Assembly (NCBI GenBank): GCA_001414485.1
Contig: LLEY01000035.1
Coordinates: 1 to 64,000, forward strand
DNA from: Calycina herbarum
Taxonomy: Eukaryota; Ascomycota; Leotiomycetes; Helotiales; Pezizellaceae
Reading direction: 5' to 3'
DNA length: 64,000 nt
Below the pieces are notes generated by a model. That model was not told the origin of the DNA. It saw only the letters and a list, made by a program, of their open reading frames with translations, and did no database searches. How positions within the stretch are numbered: position 1 is the stretch's first letter; each line of letters starts with the position of its first letter. Made by a program: the position numbers and the translations under genes. Shown piece by piece: positions 11,658 through 21,046 of the stretch.

Positions 11658-14279
11658 ATGACGGTCCCACGGAAAAGACTGGTGCTTTGCTGTGATGGGA
11701 CATGGATGGATAGGTAAGGCTCTCCCAGTGACACTGCCATTTCTTCTCTATCTCTAACACAGTTTTCTAGTGGAGATTCATATGTCAAACCCTCTGCAAC
11801 CAACCCTCAAGCAAAACTCCAGACCCCATCAAATGTCACCCGGATTTGCCGAGCTCTCAGTAAAGTGGGACGAGATGGCGTGAACCAGATCATCTATTAC
11901 CACGCCGGGGTAGGAACATCTCCGGGAGTAATGAGCTCTTTGACGGGTGCTCTTGGGAAAGGAATATCCGAGGTGAGTTTTGATCTCTCCGCCGACGATT
12001 TTTGGCTAACGGATTTTTTTAAGCACGTTCGGGAAGCCTACAGCTTCATCGCCTCAAATTATACATCAGGTGATGAAATTCTCCTGGTCGGTTTTAGTCG
12101 GGGTGCTTTCACAGCCAGAAGTGTGGCGGGAATGATTGAAAACATCGGTCTGCTCACACGTGCTGGGATGGATTCTTTCTATGCTATTTTCAAAGATCAA
12201 GAGAATTTCCGAACGCCGGAATATGTCGATATATTTCCCAAGATCCCTTTTTCTAATAAACCCAGGGGCCCAAACAAGGCTCGTGACTACAAGCACCGAC
12301 TTGAAGATGTGAGGTTCAATTAGTCATCTTTTATAAAGGCAATATCTAACGGAATATAGTTGGGTTTAACCAGAGTCTATGATGCTACTGATAACAGAAT
12401 TTGCGTAAAGGCGATAGCGGTATGGGACACTGTTGGATCTCTTGGTAGTAAGTATTCCACTCCACTCCACTACCTCAAATAATCCGTGGTTGGCAGCACT
12501 ACTTACTAACCAAATTTCAGTTCCGAACATGCCTATTCTCTCGGTAGTAGGCCTACCTCACTCTACCCATGAATTCAAATTTTATAACACCAATATCACG
12601 GGAATAGTCGAGCATGCCTTCCAAGTCCTAGCACTTGACGAACAGCGAAGGCCTTTTAATCCCGCCGTTTGGGAAAGAAGGAGCATGGATAAGTCTGACA
12701 AATGCGATTTAAGACAAGTCTGGGTTCCAGGAGCTCACTCCAACATTGGAGGTGGATATGATGACCAGGGGATTGCCAACATATCACTTGCGTGGTATGT
12801 ACGGAGCAAAATACTTGATAACTAAATACTAACTGTCATAGGATGATGGACCAACTTGCCTCTATTGGCGTGACCTTCCTTGACGAATCCATCGAAAAGA
12901 TATTCAAACAAAATGTGGCCTATTACGAAAAGGCTCCTTCAAAATCCAACTCTCTGTTTTCCAATGGCCGAAGAAAGCAGTGGGCGGTGAAACCAATCTA
13001 CGACAAACACCAGCCCGTTCGCCCGTGGGGACTGGGTGAGATCTATAACTCTTCTACCGGCATCTATGCACTCGCAGGTAAACAATATCGCACGCCCGGT
13101 CTTAATGTTCGCTCGGATGCAGATACTGGTCAGCCAACCAACATTCCCATGGAAAATACCAATGAGCGAATCCACAGTTCCGTCCGCATCCGTCTTGAAC
13201 TTGAAGGTCTTGGTCCCGACGACAACGGAATTTACAGGTGTCCCGCACTGTTGGACCAGAAGCTTTGGCGACTTCGACACGTTCGCATGAAAGTAAATGA
13301 TCCAATTCCACACGGTGCGACTTGGGGATCGGGTACACCACCTTCTCTCTCACCAGCGAGTGATCTGCGTTGGATTTGGGAATACACGGGTCCCGAGGAG
13401 CTGGCTCCAAAGCAACGATACATGGTTGAAGATAATCTTGGGCCGTATGAGAGGAAGTTGCTTTTGATGAACAAAGGTAAGGAAATTTTCGTTACTCGTG
13501 CTGAGCGATTACTGAGCGATGGGAAAGTAGAGGTTTTTGTTGTTGCTGAGAATGATGTTGGATCGCTCTGATTCTTACCCCTTACCCAAATCCCCTATCC
13601 TTCTTTTCCCTTCTTCTTCCGTGCAACAGACTTCGGAGATTTTAATTCTCCCTTCTTGGAATGATTTGCACCTAGCTCGACAATATCCCATCACACAAAT
13701 CTACATCCCCAAGCCACAACCCCACAACGAGTGACACAAAAGCTAACCCTCTCTACAGGACGTCCCACAAGCACCAAACGCCGCAAAAAACGAAAGAAGG
13801 GAGGCACCAACGTCTCAACCACAATCCAAAGCGGAACCACGCGCTTCGAATCCGACAATAGCCACGATAGTTACGAGCATAGCACACGAGTCACGGAAAC
13901 CACACTCAATCGGGAAAGAGAGAGTAGGATCAGCAATGGTGGCTATCGCGTTCACTACGATGAGGAATCTCTCCTTGAACGACCTCGGGCTGCAGAACGG
14001 AGACATTCGTATATAGGTGCAAAGGAGAGACCGGGAGCTGGGGAAAGGAGACATTCGTACATGAGTGCGAGTGCGAGTGAGAAGGAGAGACCGAAAGCTG
14101 CGGAGAGGAGACATTCGTATATGAGTGCGAGCGAGAAGGCCTCTGAGAGACCGAAGAGTCGGAGGAGTTCTTCCTATATTAGTGGGGGGGAGAAGGAGGT
14201 TAGAAGTCCGTATGAGGAGAGGAGCAGCCCGCCGAGATATAGGGAGAAGGCGGAGAAGCGGTCGAGTAAATGGTATTGA
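11658..14279 (+). CDS. DUF2235 alpha/beta-hydrolase (Tle1-like catalytic domain) with repetitive basic C-terminal tail
   Basis: Proposed exons: 11658-11713, 11771-11972, 12024-12308, 12360-12447, 12521-12794, 12842-13476 and 13759-14279 (686 aa). Exons join in frame and rebuild the family core: an N-terminal LVLCCDGTW strand, the nucleophile elbow GFSRGAF with Ser111, VWDTVGSLG with Asp204, and GAHSNIGGGY with His283, which together form the expected Ser-Asp-His triad. DUF2235 proteins are lipase/esterase-like hydrolases; the substrate here is unknown. No signal peptide is visible. The tail (from about residue 514) is Lys/Arg-rich and carries four imperfect copies of a RP-x-AAERRHSY-like unit, candidate basophilic-kinase sites. 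The last intron (282 bp) is longer than the others but has a clean GTAAGG donor and a GCTAACC branch site before CTCTACAG. Without it, translation stops at 13571, giving 544 aa without the tail. Confidence 0.82.
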
Positions 14280-14468
14280 TGATAACACGAAGACATGCTA
14301 TAGATTGGTTGCATTATGGCGAATTGAGATGGAATCGAGGTTTTGGGATCGCATTTTTGGGGAAGGGTATTCATGGGTGCTTGCAGAAAAATCGGGGGTA
14401 GCATAGATGAGGGGTTTAGTGGCGTTTCTTTCCATTTTTTTATTTTATGTTATTTTTTGGAGGTCGTG

Positions 14469-14590
14469 TAATGGACCTGGGTTTACAGGGAGGAAGCAAG
14501 CGAGATTAAAAAGGGGAGATGGCATTTGTTTTGGATAGATCTTAGAGTAATTTGTTATTTCTTAATTTTATCAAGGTGTTAAATAGAAGC
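14469..14590 (+). repeat. Dispersed duplication, copy 1 (3' flank of the DUF2235 gene)
   Basis: The stretch beginning near TAATGGACCTGGGTTT and running through a GCGAGATTAAAA block and an AGATAGATC-like block aligns with 15622-15747 with scattered substitutions and small gaps. Similarity fades beyond about 125 bp. Confidence 0.8.
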
Positions 14591-15621
14591 TTTGATTTTT
14601 TTTCCTTTGCAGTCTTTCTTTGAAGTCTTTGAATTTCCTGACCTCAAACCCACGTTCTGGTGTTGCTGCGAGGGAGGGAAGATCTACTCAGGGAGCGGGG
14701 CGTGGGGGTACAAGAAGCGAATCGAGTCTGTTGAAACTAGCGGTCAGCTTTTCGAGTGAGGCGCCCCGTAATTCGACCCCCTCCCCCTAGTCCAGCCATT
14801 ATTTCTCTCACCAGGGGTGAATTCCATGACGCTGGTTGGTGTAAGTTATCGTCCCTTTATACCCTTTTCCTAACTAGGCCATTGTGGCTCTCTTTTGAGC
14901 TTCACTCCTCTATCGGTACGGGTGGGTGTACCTACTCTAGCCATCGCTGGATAATGTTATAGTACCTTGATAATACTATTTTTCTCGCACGATGGAATAG
15001 AAGTCTGAGAAACTACCCTGTCCAAGGCCTTCTTTCGAGTCTCAATGAGCAGCGTACTTGAAGTACCTACATACATATTTCGTGCGCCGGATAACCTCAC
15101 ATAGCTACCAATTGCAAAGCGTTATAGGCACTGAACTCACCGCCCTGCCAATTTGGAGGGTCGATGTCGATTTACAAGGCGCCTCGGCGTGAACACCAAC
15201 CTAAACAAACCCATGATCTCGAGCCACGAAGTAAAAAAAAAAATAGAGCAAAGACCAAAACAAAACAAAAACACTCAACTCATGCTCTCCAGCTACCCTG
15301 CCCAGCCTTGTTCTAAAGAACTGATGTACCAGGTTAGCTGTGTGTGTGCTTCATCAGCGGGATCTCTGGGCTCCACTGTACCGATTGGGCGATGCCAGCA
15401 GGCCTTAAGACTGTTGTTGTACCAGCTTTACTCGAATCCTTTGATTCGAGATACCTGAATTTCTTTATTCCAATGTGTATCGTAATCGATATTTTGTGGG
15501 ACCTGGTGGGTCTTGGGACTTGATGGGTTGTAGTGAAAGAGGTTAAGAGTGGTGATATATGTGAGAGTGGATGGCCAACCGCCAAGAAGAATTTCTGCTT
15601 TTTGTTGTTTGTTTTGGTTGG

Positions 15622-15747
15622 TTAATGGACTAGACCTGGGTTTTGCAGGGAGCACAAGCGAGATTAAAACGGGGAGTTGGAATCTGTTTTAGATAGATCG
15701 TAGAGCGATTGTTATTTCTTGATTTTGTTAAGATATTGAACAGAAGG
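15622..15747 (+). repeat. Dispersed duplication, copy 2
   Basis: Direct-orientation partner of 14469-14590, about 1.15 kb away. No coding remnant of the hydrolase is visible next to it, so it appears to be a duplicate of 3' flank only, or a short unclassified repeat. Confidence 0.8.
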
Positions 15748-15949
15748 ATTTCTTTCGCCTTCTGTATGCGTTCTAGTGATTCGTGTGCGGTGGGTGATTT
15801 GCTCAAGGATATCACTTCAGAGCCATGGGTTGTTTTGAAATTTTGAAATTTATCGCTAAATTACTTTCAAACTCGGCTCTTCTGAAAAACTATTCATGCT
15901 AATACTATCTTTAACCGCTATTCCTCTACCACATGCATATCACAGGTTT

Positions 15950-17203
15950 CTAACCCAATAACCCACAGCTTCCCTCACTGACAGTAAACAATTCCGTAGC
16001 AACAGTGTTAGGACTCCCAATCGTCTTCTTCTGCAAAGAATTATAATTAGTTCCCTCCCAGAAATCCACATGTCTTGATTCCGAAGCAGTGTAAATAGAA
16101 ACAACATCGTCCTCTTCTTCCTCCTCGCAGTCTGCGGTTTGTCTCTTCAAGAGATTGTAAAAGTGAATCGACATAATCTCGTCAAAATCCTCGTTGATGG
16201 AGTCATCCTCTGCGAGAGAGGGAGATGAAGAAACGTAAGTAAGCGAAGGTACAGGAGGCGAGAATGATTCCAAAAGTCTTTCTTCCTCGTCTGGGAATAG
16301 GGTGATTGGTGTTTTCAGTGCTGGAATCTGTTCCATATTCGAAGGAGTAAGTTCGTGTGAGAAAAAGTACTCTTGAGCTGGCTGGGTGTATTCCTCGCTT
16401 GGCCAGTAAGCCCCTGACGGGCAATATGAATACGGGGGGTACGTAAATTGACCACCTTCGTAGCAAGAGAATCCCGTCGCGGCAAGAAGGTTATTGATAC
16501 ATTCTTGCTGTGCCATAAATGGAAGCCCTGACACGTGAGGTTCGGTACCCACTTTTTCGATCCAACTCTCAATCATTTTCGGATCTCGAATTGGCTTTCT
16601 CTGGACAAGACACCCATCCCCAGACACCCGTCGAATCACATCCCCAAATCTTTTGATATACTCGTTATCTCCTCGACACCACGCACACCCACTCTCCTGC
16701 CAAATATCTTCCTCGGGACCAGCAACCAAAATCCCATTGTTGCGATCGCCGCAATTCTCAATTCCTGCTGCATAACAAGAGGTACTATGAGAAATAACCT
16801 CCATCACACACCCACATTCCCCGGAAATCACTCGTCGAACCACACACCCCTCATCTAGCGCAAGCACAGAGGGATATACAGCTGGTTCGGACCAGGAAGC
16901 CCCCTTTTCCCGACCTCTCTTTGCTTCTTTGAGATTGAGTTCTTGGGCGAGCTGAAGATCGGGTTCTGGAATTATGTTTTGGGAATGTTTTTGGAGAAAG
17001 GTGGTGTTGTTGGTGCAGAGGTGACAGGCTTCTGGGTTGAAGGTTGAGGATTGTGTTGTGGTTGGTGCTGCGTAAATATTTGGACATGCGGTTGAGGGGT
17101 CCCCGTGGGTGCATGTGGAGGAGTGGGTGGTTAGGGTAAGTATATGACCACATGTGTGGAAGTAGAGGTGTTGTTGGTGACATTCTGATGATGATGATTC
17201 CAT
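15950..17203 (-). CDS. Cys/His-rich hypothetical protein with acidic C-terminus
   Basis: A single-exon minus-strand frame reads from 17443, but I favour the Met at 17203 (417 aa), because the 80 residues upstream are leader-like and the conserved-looking part starts there. From that start the N-terminal third carries many Cys and His residues: YFHTCGH, CTHGDPSTACPN, ACHLCT, then a central CGC-x-MEV block and SGCAWCRGD. The pattern resembles uncharacterised fungal proteins that may bind zinc. The C-terminal half is acidic, with a run of Glu/Asp before VVSIYTASESRH. No signal peptide or transmembrane segment is evident. I do not recognise a named domain. A start at 17443 (497 aa) remains possible. 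Confidence 0.6.
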   Translation of the reverse strand: MESSSSECHQQHLYFHTCGHILTLTTHSSTCTHGDPSTACPNIYAAPTTTQSSTFNPEACHLCTNNTTFLQKHSQNIIPEPDLQLAQELNLKEAKRGREKGASWSEPAVYPSVLALDEGCVVRRVISGECGCVMEVISHSTSCYAAGIENCGDRNNGILVAGPEEDIWQESGCAWCRGDNEYIKRFGDVIRRVSGDGCLVQRKPIRDPKMIESWIEKVGTEPHVSGLPFMAQQECINNLLAATGFSCYEGGQFTYPPYSYCPSGAYWPSEEYTQPAQEYFFSHELTPSNMEQIPALKTPITLFPDEEERLLESFSPPVPSLTYVSSSPSLAEDDSINEDFDEIMSIHFYNLLKRQTADCEEEEEDDVVSIYTASESRHVDFWEGTNYNSLQKKTIGSPNTVATELFTVSEGSCGLLG

Positions 17204-17553
17204 TTTTGAAATTTGGGCTTCTGACGAATTAGAAATTAAGAAAAGATCTGGTGGTGTGAGAGAGGTCTTTATGGTTATGGATATATTCCTATGCACTAAT
17301 GTTAATACGAGCGTGGGTTGTGAGGAGATGGAATTGAGTGGGAGAGTATTTACATCCAACACCATGAATTGTCTCTCAGCACGTGGAGGGAACAAAAGAG
17401 GCTTTGCGAGTCCTTTGTGCGTGCTTGTGTTAGAACAACACATTGTTTATAAAGAAACATTATTTCGAATCCTCTTAGCGATGTCGCCGTGAATTAGACT
17501 ATATGTTTCGATTCCGAGATAATAGGATGAAACAAGCGAGCGAGGTTCTTTGT

Positions 17554-17946
17554 CTAAAAGCTCCCCAAATAGTCGATGAATGAAATTATGCCTCGTCCTG
17601 TCTCAAACCCCAAAAAGATTCTGAAAGGTTCTTTGTCCAAAGATATACGAATCTCCAGAAAAACTCGAATCAACCGAGCGCAAATATGACGATAGGAATA
17701 AACTTTAGAATTATCAGAGGAAACCATTAAGCCTTTGAGATGAAAAGCGTTAAAACTGGAATGATACTGGGAATCAGGTGTCAATACGACAGGAAAGCAC
17801 AAGGTATCCATATGTTTATCACAATGGGATGAAACGGTAACCTTAGCCTTGCGACTCGCATCAGGCTTTTGCGATCTCTGGTCATCTTTCTTGCGAGGCG
17901 AACGACCTCTTTGCGAGCGCGAGGCTGCGAGACCTTGTAACTTCAT
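17554..17946 (-). CDS. Doubtful small ORF, basic N-terminus
   Basis: This is a 130-codon frame with a Lys/Arg/Ser-rich first third and a more ordinary second half. There is no recognised domain and no clear neighbour relationship. It lies just upstream of the tandem paralogue pair, on the opposite strand. It may be a fragment of an older gene or chance. Confidence 0.25.
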   Translation of the reverse strand: MKLQGLAASRSQRGRSPRKKDDQRSQKPDASRKAKVTVSSHCDKHMDTLCFPVVLTPDSQYHSSFNAFHLKGLMVSSDNSKVYSYRHICARLIRVFLEIRISLDKEPFRIFLGFETGRGIISFIDYLGSF

Positions 17947-18193
17947 CCGACTCCACGAACCATCGTGTTTCTTCGGCTCGCAAGGAAGTTTCTTAAACGC
18001 GGGTAGATGTTGATACGAGATACGAGATTCAAATTGGGTGCTTCCAATTGGTGGGGTCGTTTAAGAAACGAAACGACAATGTGTCGAGACAGCATGAAAC
18101 ATCGCGAAAGCTTTCATCAGACGAACTTCCATTTGTAAACTTTTGATGTGCAGAACAAAGAGAGATTCACAAAGAAACTGTTGCACTTGCTCA

Positions 18194-18432
18194 AAGCACT
18201 GTTCACCCACCTTTCATTCAGAACAACACGGTTGGGAAGCGAGAAATGTTTTATAACTTTTCAGACAAGTCGCAGAACTCTGGGCATCTCATATTGGAAA
18301 ACACCACGCTAGAACCATCCAGCCTTTTCAAGATCAAGCACAACAAGACACAAAACCCAACAGAAAGTTCTCCGGAAACTTTATACAGCAATTGTGACTT
18401 CCCAATTACGCACCCCTCAACGAACCCCCACC
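18194..18432 (+). promoter_or_regulatory. Promoter/leader of paralogue 1, duplicated with the gene
   Basis: 18194-18325 aligns with 20839-20975 upstream of paralogue 2: shared blocks include CACTGTTCACC, ACTTTCAT-like, a TTTTATAA-like block and GACATCTCA-like sequence, in the same order and at similar distance from the start codon. The copy was therefore made as gene plus promoter. Confidence 0.65.
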
Positions 18433-20178
18433 ATGAACGTCACCACTGCAGAGCGCATTAGCGAGCTCACCGATGACGATGTGCGAAAGCTTACCTACAT
18501 TTTCCACATCAAGCCAGAACAAGCTTTCGACGAAGCATGGCTCAGTTCACAGGCAAAATCCATCAGTAAGTTGCCATCCAAGCTTCTCAAGCCGACGAAC
18601 CCCTTCTCTCGGCTCGGCCTCAAGCTCCACATCGGCGCTCAACAAGCAAGCCTCTGCAAAACTCACAAAGCCCTTAACCCTCGCTTAATCCGTCGTATCT
18701 TCCTTCAGCTCGTCAAGGAAGTCACGGTTCGGAACGCGAGTCTCTCCAAGTGGCCCTGCCCCCCGAACGTTGAAGCATGGCTCAAGCGAATCCATAAGAT
18801 CAACAGCCTCTGGATATCCCCTGACATGTACCGTGCAACGTACCAGGCTCAACTTCATGAAGAGCGATTCAACATGGTAGAAGATGGGTGCGAGGCATGC
18901 ATTCTCTCCCGTATTGGCGGTGACTTCCAGGTCCTACTGGATCTGGAGGTTTCCGCCTGGAGTCGTCGAAAGAAGGGTGCTCCACACGATCCCAGACTTC
19001 TACGATTCACAGACGCTTGGTTCGATTGGTTCCAGACTAGTGAGGACGTGAGCGAGTTGAACCGAGGTTTCGCGAGAGAGGTAAGAGAAATTCGTCGGTT
19101 TTGTTTGGAGGAGAGAAGACGTAATCGCGCAGAGCGTGAAAACAAACGCGGGAATGTGGCTCCTCGAGCAAGAGCAGCAGCATTCAGCTCATCTTCCCGA
19201 CCGAGCAGCTTGCAGCGAGACTACTCAGCTGCTAAGTTTACCCCTCCAGAGGGCCTCATGAAGGCGGTTCCAGTTATGCAAGACCCTTTCGCGCACGTCG
19301 TCTTCCCAGTTCACGGTGAAGACGACGACGACGAAGAGCAGGAAGACGAAGCCTCCGTTATAGACTACTATGCAAATAGAATGTCAAAAGCAATGGGACC
19401 CAATCAAACTGCTCCTCCCGCTAAAGGTATGCACACTGCTTTCCGTAGAAAGGCAATGGCCTCTGACGAGACCTTGAACCCGTACACTTACAAAGCCGTA
19501 AAGCGAACCAACGCCACGGCAGGCAATAAAGGTTCTAGTCAAGCAGCCGAACGAGGTCAACTTGGTCGATCTTCATCTGTACAAGGTACCTTCCCCACTC
19601 CTCGTCCCCGTAAACGCTCAGTTGCTTCCGCTTATACTGCAAGTGTTTACAGTCAAGCAACTAGCGAGGGTGGAGCCTACGCAGGAGGAGCCTATGACAC
19701 GCAGAGTCCCTACGTTCCTCCCCTCCGCATCCCCCCCAAAACCCCCGCTCAAAAGCCAACACGTACAGAGCGAGGTCCACCACCAGCTGCCCCAAAAGCC
19801 AACCAGTTCTTCGCGCAAACCGAGGATCATGCGGAAGCAGCATGGCAACACCATCTCCAGCAGGGTGCGATTGAGAGTAATTGGACGGATGAAACGGTTC
19901 ATGCGGCAGGCTCGGTCCGTACTGGATCCCAGCGAGAAACTGACGAATCTCGGGCAAATCGGACCTCTGAGGATCACGCAAGAGCCTACCGTGACCAAGT
20001 AGCCGACGACCGTGCAAGATCCTATCAAGCCTTGGTAGGTCAACAAGATCCATCCCCAAGTCCTCGTAACCACCCTCCAGCACCTTCTCAGCGAAACCGC
20101 CGTGGCTTCAGAGCTCCCTCTCCCGATCGAGCGTCGGCTCGGTCGGGGGGTACCGACTGGGAAAACTTTTACAAGTAA
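18433..20178 (+). CDS. Tandem paralogue 1 of an unknown fungal protein family
   Basis: The start at 18433 is chosen because the ATG sits in a good CACCATGAA context and matches the start position of paralogue 2; an ATG at 18394 would add 13 residues. The product is 581 aa. The N-terminal half (to about residue 230) is ordered and shared with the downstream copy: an LCKTHKALN helix, FLQLVKE, EAWLKRIHKINSLW and a GCEACILSRIGG motif whose two Cys could be structural. The C-terminal half is disordered, with an acidic patch before IDYYANRMS, Ser/Pro/Gln-rich linkers and a conserved terminus DWENFYK. There is no signal peptide or membrane segment. The family is not one I can name. Confidence 0.75.
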   Translation: MNVTTAERISELTDDDVRKLTYIFHIKPEQAFDEAWLSSQAKSISKLPSKLLKPTNPFSRLGLKLHIGAQQASLCKTHKALNPRLIRRIFLQLVKEVTVRNASLSKWPCPPNVEAWLKRIHKINSLWISPDMYRATYQAQLHEERFNMVEDGCEACILSRIGGDFQVLLDLEVSAWSRRKKGAPHDPRLLRFTDAWFDWFQTSEDVSELNRGFAREVREIRRFCLEERRRNRAERENKRGNVAPRARAAAFSSSSRPSSLQRDYSAAKFTPPEGLMKAVPVMQDPFAHVVFPVHGEDDDDEEQEDEASVIDYYANRMSKAMGPNQTAPPAKGMHTAFRRKAMASDETLNPYTYKAVKRTNATAGNKGSSQAAERGQLGRSSSVQGTFPTPRPRKRSVASAYTASVYSQATSEGGAYAGGAYDTQSPYVPPLRIPPKTPAQKPTRTERGPPPAAPKANQFFAQTEDHAEAAWQHHLQQGAIESNWTDETVHAAGSVRTGSQRETDESRANRTSEDHARAYRDQVADDRARSYQALVGQQDPSPSPRNHPPAPSQRNRRGFRAPSPDRASARSGGTDWENFYK

Positions 20179-21046
20179 GCAAGACTTACTCAAGAGGTAA
20201 AAGGTCCTCGTTGGTTTGGGTAACATCTAACATTTCCTTTGTCTTTCCTTTGTCTCAAAAACAATACAATAAATTGACACCCTGAAGAAAATCCCCCCAA
20301 ACATTTTGTACCTTGACCATGTGATAAAATCAAATCGACATCGAACTCAGACTACTAACAGTATATAAAAAACAAATCCTTGAAAGATTGAACATACTTG
20401 TACTTGACATGTAGCTTCACTTGAATCAATAACAGCAACAAGTAAACTTATCAACCAAAATAAAGGTATAAAATGGGGAAATGCAGATTTAATTCTCTTT
20501 TTTGGTCCTGGGGGCTTCTTACCTTAGTAGACAATTATATTTGCCTGTACTAATAACTCAATCTTACAATATCGAATTTTTTGAGGCCTTTATTCTTTCT
20601 TCCTATTTTTACACATAACAACAATGCTAGGAGAAAAGGTTCCAAAAAAACGTACACTCGAAGGTGGGTATAATTGGGTACGTCTAGAGACGAGATGCCA
20701 TCAACTTCATGCAAATATACTGTTTCTGGCCCAACAGTTAATTTTCAAGGGCATGTTTCATGAAGACTTCTTGAGTCTGGATGGGGATACAAAGGGAACT
20801 TCGCTAGTTATGTCCCAAAGTAAATTGATACACTTATTTAAAACACTGTTCACCTAACTTTCATCCAAAACATTAGAACAACGCTGTACAGTAGCAAGGG
20901 ATGTTTTTATAAATTTTAGGATAAGTCCAGACATCTCAAATTTTGAAACACATCTTCGCCAGAACTATCTAGCAAACTCCATACACCAAACCCAACAAAC
21001 TTAAATCCACAAGGAAAGTGTTATCGAAAGTATAAACACCGCAAAA
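20179..21046. other. Spacer between the tandem paralogues, with promoter of paralogue 2
   Basis: No gene is visible. The last ~210 bp (from 20839) is homologous to the promoter of paralogue 1. A short frame at 20624-20857 has no support. Confidence 0.5.

Larger units (their letters stand above)
14280..15949. other. 3' flank with duplicated segment; otherwise no gene
   Basis: I see no convincing gene. A segment at about 14469-14590 recurs at 15622-15747 in the same orientation (see the repeat entry). Frames such as 15153-15458 have no supporting features. Confidence 0.45.

Noticed and set aside
13815..14288. 157-codon minus-strand frame opposite the DUF2235 tail
   Set aside because: Repeat structure on the plus strand (RRHSY units) continues the hydrolase frame through a good splice acceptor; the minus frame is its shadow.
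19618..20226. 202-codon minus-strand frame opposite paralogue 1
   Set aside because: Antisense of the low-complexity C-terminal half of the plus-strand gene; the plus frame is conserved in the paralogue, the minus frame is not.
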